This document shows positions 1 through 9,020 of a stretch of 64,000 nucleotides of DNA, piece after piece. The translations under genes and the position numbers were made by a program. The notes under the pieces were generated by a model. The model was given only the letters and a program-made list of their open reading frames with translations. It was not told the DNA's origin and did not search any database. Source of the DNA: Laccaria trichodermophora. Its lineage: Eukaryota > Basidiomycota > Agaricomycetes > Agaricales > Hydnangiaceae. The DNA lies in the NCBI GenBank assembly GCA_018417955.1, contig JACTVC010000003.1:3410001-3474000 (forward strand), given 5' to 3'. Each line of letters begins with the position of its first letter. Position 1 is the first letter of the stretch.

Positions 1-779
1 ACTTTAGCCAAATTACTACCCAAGACAAGGATGCCTTCTTCAGATAGAATATGTTCAAAATTTGCCATTTATGAAAAAGTATGGGGTCATTCCATAGGAA
101 TGGGATCATCAAAAAACTTGGATTTGGAATCTCCTCATATCTGCCACTCAGCAGAGCTGGGATTGTGGGGAATTTGGATTTGAAAATTTGAACACAAGCA
201 GGCCAAGACTTCTAATTACAAGCTTCAAGGTATCATTATCAAATATAGCTATTCTAATTTAAATAGAAATTCTGTCTTTCATACAATTAATCAGGGATGG
301 TGAAGAGGTCCATAACATTGACAGCAATATGAACAAATGCTATGGACATTCACCTATGAGGGAGCAACTTGGGAGATGCTCTTGGAACAGATTGCCAACA
401 AAATATTCTCACCTCAGTATCTTGGAATGTTTGCAGTGTCATTGAAAGCTAACTTAGTCATGACGTCAAAAACTGGTGATGTTATGTCAATCTTTCAGTC
501 ATATCCCCACATGAACGTATCAAAGTTGACTATATTTCAGACAGGCCAGTAGCTATCATTGTGAAAGATGACAGGATGAAAGCTAACTTGGTCATGATGT
601 CAAAAACTGGTTATGTCAAGTCAATCCTTCAATGAAATCCCCACATGAACTGATAATTATACTTGAGGATAGGATTGTGTATGATGGAAAAACTAATGTT
701 GCAGCACTGGCAATATAATGGCAATTCTTCAACCTCATCCTCATCACATAGATAGCACCAAGGACACCATAAACTACAT

Positions 780-1372
780 GTTGACTACAAACTTTTGTAG
801 TCTCAAAAAGCAGACACTACAAACTTTTCTGATAAAAAAGCGCACACTACAACCTTTTGTAGTCTCAAAAACCATACACTACAAACTTTTCTGATAAAAA
901 AGCGCACACTACAACCTTTTGTAGTCTCAAAAACCATACACTACAAACTTTTCTGATAAAAAAGCGCACACTACAAACTTTTGTAGTCTCAAAAACCATA
1001 CACTACAAACTTTTCTAATAAAAAAGCGCACACTACAACATTTTGTAGTCTCAAAAAGCAGACACTACAAACTTTTTAAAAAAGCACACACTACAACCTT
1101 TTGTAGTCTCAAAAAGCATACACTACAAACTTTTCTAATATAATAGCACACACTACAATCTTTTGTAATGACAAAAAGCAGACACTACAAACTTTGTAGT
1201 CAAGATATCCTAACCCAAGCTTTTGTAGTTTAAGTCTGACTTTTTGTAGTCTATCAGCAAGCTTTGTAGTCTAAGTTTGACTTTTGTAGTCTTTATGATG
1301 TATCAGTAAAATGTGTAGTCTAAGTCCAACGTTTTTGTAGTCTATCAGTAAACTTAGTAGTCTATATCTCAT
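780..1372 (+). repeat. Minisatellite 1 of element A ('gtagtctcaaaaagc')
   Basis: Repeats of roughly 50 to 65 bp alternate 'ttttgtagtctcaaaaagc' with 'gacactacaaactttt'. The ends of each unit are partly complementary (gtagt / actac), so single-stranded units can form small hairpins. The last units decay into 'gtagtctaagtctgac' variants. Related arrays occur at 45050-45345, 54480-54930, 56560-57020 and 59150-59660. Confidence 0.85.
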
Positions 1373-1374
1373 TG

Positions 1375-1660
1375 GCATGCACCTTCCTTTTTTGGTCAAT
1401 TTTCCCATGATACAATAATTGTAGCCCTTTCTTTTAGCTTTCTAAATGTACTGAAATCATGTTATTTGGTTTTGTTTTCATGGAGAAAATTACAAAATAC
1501 AAAAAAAAATACGACACTTTTGAAATCCCTTTACCTCATATCTCCACAATGGGAGCACTTCAGAACATAATTCAAACAGATTTCAGAAGCTACAGTGTAG
1601 GGCTACAACTTTCGTTTTTTGACCATTTTTGGTAATTGGTCATGTGACCATCATCCCAAC
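1375..1660 (+). repeat. Conserved core module of the element A family, with GGTCATGTGACC palindrome
   Basis: This segment of about 280 bp runs from 'catgcaccttccttttttgg' to the palindrome GGTCATGTGACC near 1638-1649. It recurs with moderate divergence near 44740-45007 (reverse), 45357-45487 (partial), 50115-50256 (reverse, partial), 54165-54455 (reverse), 57035-57315 and 59655-59935. It holds no ORF that is conserved among copies. The 12-bp palindrome (CAYGTG core) and a run of A residues are the most constant parts. Conservation beyond the surrounding minisatellites suggests a cis-acting role, which is inference. Confidence 0.75.
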
Positions 1661-1683
1661 ATCCCATTACATGGACCCTGATA

Positions 1684-2740
1684 GGTGAAATCATTCTGAG
1701 CATTAGTAATGAAAAGCACAATGAAATAGCCTGAAATATTAATGAAAAATCCATTGAAAGCGCACAGAGTAATTAATGAAAATATCAATGAGAGAGCCTA
1801 ACATTCCTAATGAAATATCCATTGAAAGTGCAGAGCATTAGTTATGAAAAGCGCAATGAAATATCCTGAAATATTAATGAAAAATCCATTGAAAGCGCAC
1901 TGAATAATTAATGAAAATCTCAATGAGAGAGCCTAACATTCCCAATGAAATATCTATTGAAAGCACAGAGCATTATTTATGAAAATTGCAATGAAATATC
2001 CTGAAATATTAATGAAAAATCCATTGAAAGCGCACAGAGTAATTAATGAAAATCTCAATGAGAGAGCCTAACATTCCTAATGAAATATCCATTGAAAGTG
2101 CAGAGCATTAGTTATGAAAAGCGCAATGAAATATCCTGAAATATTAATGAAAAATCCATTGAAAGCGCACAGAGTAATTAATGAAAATCTCAATGAGAGA
2201 GCCTAACATTCCTAATGAAATATCCATTGAAAGTGCAGAGCATTAGTTATGAAAAGCGCAATGAAATATCCTGAAATATTAATGAAAAATCCATTGAAAG
2301 CGCACTGAATAATTAATGAAAATCTCAATGAGAGAGCCTAACATTCCCAATGAAATATCTATTGAAAGCACAGAGCATTATTTATGAAAATTGCAATGAA
2401 ATATCCTGAAATATTAATGAAAATCTCAATGAGAGAGCCTAACATTCCTAATGAAATATCCATTGAAAGTGCAGAGCATTAGTTATGAAAAGTGCAATGA
2501 AATATCCTGAAATATTAATGAAAAATCCATTGAAAGCGCACAGAGTAATTAATGAAAATCACAATGAGAGGGCCTAACATTCTTAATGAAATATCTATTG
2601 AAAGAGCAGAGTATTAGTTATGAAAAGCGCAATGAAATAGCCTGAAATACTAATGAAATATCTATTGAAACCACACTGAAACAGGAATGAAATAGTTAAT
2701 GAAAGCCACCAAGACACTCAATGAAATATCCAGAGCGATA
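1684..2740 (+). repeat. Tandem array, about 134 bp period, 'aatgaaatatc'-rich (minisatellite 2)
   Basis: About eight AT-rich units recur with a period near 134 bp. Each contains 'attaatgaaaatctcaatga', 'gaaatatccattgaaag' and 'gcgcacagagtaatta'-type phrases. The same design, with a period of about 137 bp, is in both arms of the palindrome at 53235-58389. No ORF of interest is present. Confidence 0.85.
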
Positions 2741-2821
2741 TCTCATAAAAACCGTGGACTTATACACAGAGCTCTTATGGCAAGTGCCTTAGTTATATGA
2801 TAAAAGTGGTAGCCACCAGTC

Positions 2822-5616
2822 GACTTGATTCCTGCGCAGACGTAACCTTAATTTCCGCAGAATACTATGATAGTCTGAAATCAGCCCCTCCCATTCAACA
2901 AGGAATGCGCATGAAGTTATGGCAGCTTACTGATAAGGATTCTACTTTACGAGGATTCGTGCGAATACCCATTTTCATGACAGCAGACGACGGAACTACT
3001 CTGGAGTCGGAAGCTGAAGCCTACGTGGTGCCCGGCATGACTGTACCCATCCTACTAGGAGAGGACTACCAATTGACTTATGAAATTGGAGTCACTCGCA
3101 ATGTGGAGGAAGGGCCACGAGTACGATTCGGCAAATCCGATTATGAAGTATCTGCAAGACACGTAGAGCGGACAAAAGACTTCGAACGCCTGCGTCAAAG
3201 TGCGCATTCCGTTGGACGCTTCATACGGAGTAAGCTACATCGTAGAAATAAGAACAAGCGCCACAGGCTTAAGCTGAAGTTCGGCAAAGAGGAACAAGTC
3301 ATACACGCAAAGGAGGACTACCGCATACGACCCCATGAATGTAAGCCTATCCAAGTTGAAGGGCAAATGGAGGACGACAGAGATTGGTTAGTAACCAAAA
3401 ACCTACTATCAGGAGCGGACGAATCGTACTTCGCGGTTCCCAACACCCTTATCTCAGCCGCTAACCCTTGGGTGCCTGTCACTAATCCAACTAACCGCCC
3501 GAGGTATATCAGGAAAGGAGAGATTGTGGGCGAACTAACCAATCCTGCCGAATACTTTGACCATGTCAAGACTATGGATGATTGGCAGGCTCGCTCCCGA
3601 CATGCGGAAGCACTAGCAGCAATCATACAGATACAATTAGAGTCAGACAATAAGGACAAGGAGGGAAAGCCCGACGAACCTTTGGAGGAGCAATCCTACG
3701 GCCCGAAGACAGCTGAGATGCCGGATTTGACAGAATATCCGTCCACCAAAATGAAAGAACTTATTGACGTGGGTTCGCTGCCAGATCACTTAAACGACGA
3801 AGCTTGGGAAATGTTAGAACGCCGAGTCAAAGCGTTTGGTTTCGACGGGCGGTTGGGACATTTACCGACGAAGGTACACATCCGAACCCAAGATGGTCAG
3901 GTCCCCATATCCGTACCCATGTATGGTAGTTCCCCAGAAAAAAGGCGTTTCATGGATGTCCAACTGAATACCTGGTTCAAGCAAGGTGTCATTGAGCCAT
4001 CGAACAGCCCGTGGAGTGCGCCAGTGGTCATTGCTTACAGAAATGGGAAGCCCCGGTTCTGCATCGATTACAGGAAACTGAACGCGGTAACAACACCGGA
4101 TGAATTCCCTATACCGAGACAAGCGGAGATTCTCCAATCATTGTCTGGCGCACAAGTTTTATCGTCGCTTGATGCGCTGTCTGGTTTCACCCAATTAGAG
4201 CTTGACCCAGATGATGTCGAGAAGACAGCATTCAGAACTCACCGCGGATTATTCCAATTTAAGAGGATGCCTTTTGGTTTACAGAACGGACCATCTATCT
4301 TCCAGCGAGTCATGCAGGGCATACTATCTCCCTATCTATGGCTATTTTGCCTAGTCTACATTGACGATATCGTGGTCTATTCTAAGTCCTATGAGGATCA
4401 TATTAAGCATTTGGACTTGGTTCTAGGCGCAATCGAGAGAGCAGGAATAACGCTGTCGCCAAACAAATGCCATTTATTCTATGGATCTATATTATTGCTA
4501 GGTCACAAAGTCTCGAGGTTGGGCCTTTCAACTCACCTGGAAAAAGTCAATGCAATACTGGACTTGGACAGGCCCAAGAAATTGTCTCAATTACAGACCT
4601 TCTTGGGCATGGTTGTGTACTTTTCCGCCTTCATACCCTACTATGCATCGATTTGCGCTCCACTCTTTCATCTTCTAAGGAAGGGAGCACGTTGGCGTTG
4701 GGGGGCGGAGGAGGAGCATGCTTTCGCTGCCGCTAAGGACGCCTTACGTTCGAGCCCTGTGCTAGGTCACCCTATAGAGGGCCTCCCGTACCGACTATAT
4801 ACGGACGCCTCCGACGAGGCTTTGGGTTGCGCATTGCAACAGATTCAGCCAATTAAAGTGAAAGACCTGGAGGGCACACGAACCTACGCTCGATTAAGGA
4901 AACAGTACGATGCAGGTTTGCCGCCCCCCAAACTCACCACTACATTGAGTTCGAAGACAATGGATAGCGTTTCGGATGATAAATGGGGCGACACCTTTGA
5001 CTCGTCGGTTGTGCACGTAGAAAGAGTTATCGCATATTGGTCAAGAACGTTCAAGTCCGCTGAATGTCGGTATTCGACGACAGAAAGAGAAGCGCTAGCT
5101 GCAAAAGAGGGCCTGGTAAAATTCCAGCCTTTTATTGAAGGAGAGACGACCCTGCTGGTTACGGACCATTCAGCTCTTCAATGGGCAAGAACCTACGAGA
5201 ATTCTAATAGAAGGCTCGCAGCCTGGGGGGCTGTCTTCTCAGCTTACGCTCCTAATCTGGAGATAATTCATAGAGCTGGGCGGATTCACTCTAATGTGGA
5301 CCCTCTCTCGCGGCTGCCACAGGCTCCTCTGGAACATATATCGCCTGCACATGACAAAGAGCTGACGATCACAACAGACTCCGACTTAGCGGAGAAACAA
5401 GAACGACAAGCCGAACTTGCACCAGCTCGCACTGGGTTTGTCATTTGGAGCCTAGACGATTGCTTGGAAGGACGTCGATCAGCATGGACAACGACAAATG
5501 AGCCAGCAGGAGATTCAAACGCACTGGATGAGCTGGAACCCAGCACAGAATATTGGAATGCGCAGAACCCTTCCCCTAACCTGCATATAGCTATAAGCGA
5601 GGAATTCCTAGCAGAC
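2822..5616 (+). pseudogene. pol: Ty3/gypsy chromodomain retrotransposon pol, 5' part (protease remnant, RT, RNase H)
   Basis: The open frame formally begins at 2797, but its first eight codons belong to the end of element A, so the true 5' end (gag and the start of protease) is lost. A retropepsin remnant comes first, reading LDSCADVTLIS where the family usually has DSGA. It is followed by a reverse transcriptase with FCIDYRKLNAV (near residue 420) and the catalytic YIDD box (near 522), then an RNase H with LYTDASD (near 666) and TDHSALQW (near 788). About 60 extra residues lie between the first RNase H strands. The frame reaches 5616, where a TIR element is inserted after the duplicated target site. 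In the family this polyprotein copies retrotransposon RNA into DNA. The piece is truncated and split, hence a pseudogene, but it contains no internal stop. Confidence 0.93.
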
Positions 5617-7231
5617 AGTACTTTACAGTGCCCCACCTATTCCTGCAGGAATCCTGCAGGAATGGGGTCATTCCAGTGGAATTCCAGGGGAATCCTGCAG
5701 GAATAGAGTCATTCCAGTGGAATTCCAGAGGAATTCCAGAGGAATCCAGAGGAATTCCAGTGGAATCCAGGGGAATCCTGCAGGAATAGAGTCATTCCAG
5801 TGGAATCCACAGCATTCCACTGGAATAGGACTGGAATCAAGCAGAGTAAGTTTTTTTCAACTCCCCTTATCCTGATGACTTGGCACTCATATTTCCTTAT
5901 AAAATTCACATGTAGAAGTCATAGATTGAGTTGTAATGTATTTGAAATGTATTACTACACACACTACACAGTTTATCTTAAAGGGAGGGGGTAGGGGAGG
6001 GACAAGGTGGGGGTGTATTTATATTTTTGGGAGGGACAAGGAAGAGGGAAGAACAAGGGAGGGGAGGGAGGAAGGGGGAAGGACAAGAAAGAGGGAAGGA
6101 AGGAAGGGGGAGGGAGGAAAGGGGGGAGGGAGGAAAGGGGGGAGGGAGGAAAGGGGGGAGGGAGGAAAGGGGGGAGGGAGGAAAGGGGGGAGGGAATGGT
6201 GGAGCAAGGGGGAAGGGAGCAAGGGGGAGGGACGAGGAAAGGGGGAAGGAGGAAGGGAGAGAGGGAATGGTGGAGGGGAGAGGGAGTGTGGCTGGGACCT
6301 CCATCGTCGTCCCGCGTTGGCGTCCCATCGTTGTGTCGCATTTCGTCGTCGTCGTCGCGTGTTCGCGTTTTCGTCGTGTGTCCGTGTTTTTGCGTTATTC
6401 GTGGGCGTTGTCGTCGCCGTCGTCGTGGGCGCTGGTTGCCATTGGGGGCGTCGTCGTGGGTGGCGTTGGTGTGGACGTGGTGGTTTTGGTAGGCGGCGTG
6501 GTGCCGTCGTGTGTCGTGTGGGCGGTGCGTGTTTTTCGGTAGGCGGCGCATGTTTTTCGGTGGGCGCTCGTGTTTTTCGGTGGGCGGTGGGGTGTTTTCG
6601 TGGGCGGGGTATGGTTCTCGTGGGCGCTGGTGGTGTACGTGGGTGGTGGGCGTTGTTTTGTCTCCGTTGGGTGTTGTTTTGTGTCCGGGGGCGTTGTTTT
6701 CGTGGGCGTTGGGTGTTTTCGTGGGTTCTGGTGCTCGTTGTTTCGTGACGTGGCGTCGCCGCGTTGTCGTTGAATGGTGTTGTGGTTGATTTTGGTGGTC
6801 GTCGTGGCCATGGGTAATTGACGAGTGACGTGGGCGGTGGTGGCTACGGGTGACGGCGATGGCGTGGCGTTGGCGGTGGTGACGAGCGTGGTGGTGGTGG
6901 TGGTGGAAGGAGAGAGTATGTTTGGTGAGCATTGTTTGCCAAACAAGCATTGTTTGTTATTCATCGAAAATAAATAAACTATAATACATAACAAATAAAC
7001 AAAATAAACAGGATTTCCATTCCTGCCCACTCCGGGGAACACCATTCCTGCCCATTCCGGGGAACATTCCGGTGTAAATTCCGGAATCCACCGGAATTCC
7101 ACTGGAATGGAAAACACCGGAATGAATAATTTAGCAGGGCCTTCTGCTAAATTCCATTCCACTGGAATCCACCGGAATTCCACCGGAATGACCGGATTCC
7201 TGCAGGAATAGGGGGGGCACTGCTAAGACCT
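5617..7231 (+). mobile_element. 1.6 kb non-autonomous TIR element in pol (Mutator- or hAT-like ends)
   Basis: The element lies between two copies of CCTAGCAGAC (5607-5616 and 7232-7241; 11 identical bases if the preceding T is counted). Its ends are imperfect inverted repeats: left AGTACTTTACAGTGCCCC, right (reverse complement) AGGTCTTAGCAGTGCCCC. Both continue into 'attcctgcaggaat' motifs. Removing the element plus one target copy joins the two pol halves in frame, which confirms the boundaries. Inside are 'ggaattccagtgga' minisatellites at both ends, a purine-only strand (about 5985-6290) and a G/T-rich block (about 6300-6900). Long apparent ORFs in the low-complexity blocks are composition artefacts. 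A 10-11 bp duplication suits Mutator-like elements; the CAGTG within the TIR is also hAT-like, so the superfamily is open. Confidence 0.85.
5985..6290 (+). repeat. Purine-only tract (polypurine 'gggaggaaagg' array)
   Basis: About 300 bp carry almost only G and A on the plus strand, with 'gagggaggaaaggggg' units repeated in the centre. Such mirror-type polypurine tracts can form triplex DNA (established property of homopurine tracts). Counterparts, as purine or pyrimidine strands, lie inside the related elements near 48060-48260, 60395-60640 and 61560-61800. Confidence 0.85.
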
Positions 7232-7241
7232 CCTAGCAGAC

Positions 7242-8720
7242 TGGATCAAAGGTTACCAATCTGATCGCTCTTTTGGACCTATATGGAACGACGTTAAGCG
7301 CGAAAAACCAGATGGAACATCTAATGGGCGATTCACCAAGGACGAACGGGGTCTGCTTTATTTCGTCGATCCAGATTATCAGCCACGTTTGTGCGTTCCG
7401 GAATCCTTTCGTAATTTCGTACTGAGAGAGGCGCACGAAAATCCGCTGGAATCAAGTCACGCAGGCCCTGAACGTCTATGGCAACAACTAAGTCAGAAGT
7501 TTTACTGGAAGCGCATGAAGACAGACATACTGAATTTCACGCGCTCTTGCGACGTCTGCCAGAAGACGAAGTTTTCCAATTTTAATAAATTTGGTTTTCT
7601 AATACCTAATCCAATTCCGAGTCGACCTTATCAGTCAGTATCCATGGATTTCATTGTGAACTTACCATGGTCTGGGGAGTACAACGCTATCTTTGTGGTA
7701 GTGGACAGGTTAACGAAACATGCTAGTTTCATTCCTACTACTACGGGCCTAACCGCAGAGGAATTTGGTGCACTATATGTTAAGCATATCGGATGTCGCT
7801 TTGGGCTCCCCGAGAGCATCATTACCGACAGGGACCCTAGATGGACGTCTGATTTTTGGCGAGGAGTTGCAAAGTATCTCAAGACGAAGATGTCCTTGTC
7901 ATCATCACATCATCCCCAACATGATGGCCAAACCGAAATCGTTAACAAGCAGTTAGCCACCATGCTCTGCGCCTATGTGGACGATGACTTATCGGACTGG
8001 GCCTCGTGGTTACATATCTTGGAGTTCGCGTATAATAACGCCCACCACTCATCCACAGGAACAACTCCATCTTTCCTCCTGTATGGCTTCCATCCGAGGA
8101 CCCCCTTGGACTTCTTGAAACCAACGAGCACGGACGCAACCACTTACTCCTTGTCTCCCGACGCCGTGTCCTTTTTGGAGACTCTGGCTATGCACAGGGA
8201 CAGCGCGAGACGAGCCATAGCTGTTGCACAAGACAAGCAAGCGATTCAGTATAACAAGAATCGTCGTGAAGTGCCCAAATTCACCAAAGGGGCAAAGGTT
8301 CTAGTGAATCCTCATTCTTTGGAATGGGTCGACGCAAAGGGACTGGGTACCAAGCTTAAGCAGCGCTGGATAGGTCCTTTTGAAGTCGTGCAGAGGATCA
8401 ATCCGAATGTTTATCGCTTACGCATGAGCGACCGCTATCCTGGGCTACCTGTTTTCAATATCGAACATTTGAGACCATATATGCAGTCTGATCCTAAATG
8501 GGGCGAACGTACCGTGTTGAAGGAATCGAGCCGTCGTAAGCCAGCTTCGGAGGAGTACAGCGTGGAGGCCATCATTGGGCATCGAAGGAAACGACGCGGC
8601 ATGGAGTGGCTGATCAGATGGGAAGGGTACAGCCCTCAGTTCGACACATGGGAGCCGACCTCATGCCTGAGAAACGCGCCTCTTGTACTGAACGAGTACA
8701 AGAGGGCCCACGGTTTGTGA
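7242..8720 (+). pseudogene. pol: Ty3/gypsy pol, 3' part: integrase and chromodomain
   Basis: This is the continuation of the frame that stops at 5616. An open frame runs from the target-site copy at 7232-7241; the first ATG-independent start codon is far downstream, so the piece is not an independent gene. In order it has a zinc-binding H2C2 region (about 7428-7560, ending SCDVCQ), an integrase core with D (SMDF, about 7647), D (ITDRDPRW, about 7824) and E (GQTEIV, about 7931), a C-terminal GPF module (WIGPFEVV, about 8370), and a chromodomain (about 8548-8710, with WLIRWEGY and DTWEP). Chromodomains target chromovirus insertion to marked heterochromatin (family knowledge). The integrase triad and chromodomain aromatic residues are intact, and the stop codon is at 8718-8720. 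Confidence 0.95.
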
Positions 8721-9020
8721 ACGTCGAGGATCGGTGGACGGTCGTTCCCCATTGGATGTCAGAATCAGCATCTGTAAACGACCATTTCTTATCTATTTAC
8801 TATTTCGGACGCAGTTTGTAGTCACGTGCCATTCTTTTCTTTTCTTTTGTTTCTTTCTTCTTTCACTTCTTTCTTCTCTTCCTCTTTTCTCTTTTCCCTT
8901 CCACACCGGGAGTTTTGGCATCTTATCCACCCCAGATTGATCAAACGGCGAGGATTTCCTGCCTGAAGCGATCGAGGGGATCACTAGCTGTGGGCGGATT
9001 TCCACCCCTAGCAATTGATC
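8721..9020 (+). promoter_or_regulatory. Spacer between pol and ORF3, with pyrimidine-rich tract
   Basis: Three hundred bases separate the pol stop from the next start codon. They include a C/T-rich run at about 8832-8900 on the plus strand. Long pyrimidine tracts just upstream of start sites are common in fungal promoters, so the downstream ORF may be transcribed on its own. That is inference. No TATA box is evident, and the spacer itself encodes nothing convincing. Confidence 0.4.

Larger units (their letters stand above)
1..2821 (+). mobile_element. Large non-autonomous repeat, 'element A' (left end outside window)
   Basis: No convincing protein is encoded here. The stretch carries the same modules, in the same order, as the arms of the palindrome at 53235-58389 and the copy at 58500-60368. 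The modules are a head region (1-779, with a short duplicated phrase around 450 and 575), a minisatellite of 'gtagtctcaaaaagc' type (780-1372), a shared core of about 280 bp (1375-1660), a tandem array rich in 'aatgaaatatc' (1684-2740), and a terminal sequence ending GTGGTAGCCACCAGTC at 2821. Directly after this terminus the DNA switches to Ty3/gypsy protease coding sequence, so 2821 is an insertion junction. The left end lies before base 1. Seen in sequence: module order and junction. Inferred: that it moves as a DNA transposon. Confidence 0.7.

Noticed and set aside
337..552. 71-codon ORF near the left edge
   Set aside because: It lies in the head of a non-coding repeat, has no conserved counterpart in the related copies and no recognisable features.
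780..1372. Possible CRISPR-like or telomeric repeat
   Set aside because: The unit is not telomeric (no TTAGGG) and varies in length; related arrays occur inside several copies of one mobile repeat.
5936..6950. Long ORFs on both strands in the purine- and G/T-rich block
   Set aside because: Glycine/arginine or proline/serine-only translations come from low-complexity DNA; several frames are open at once.
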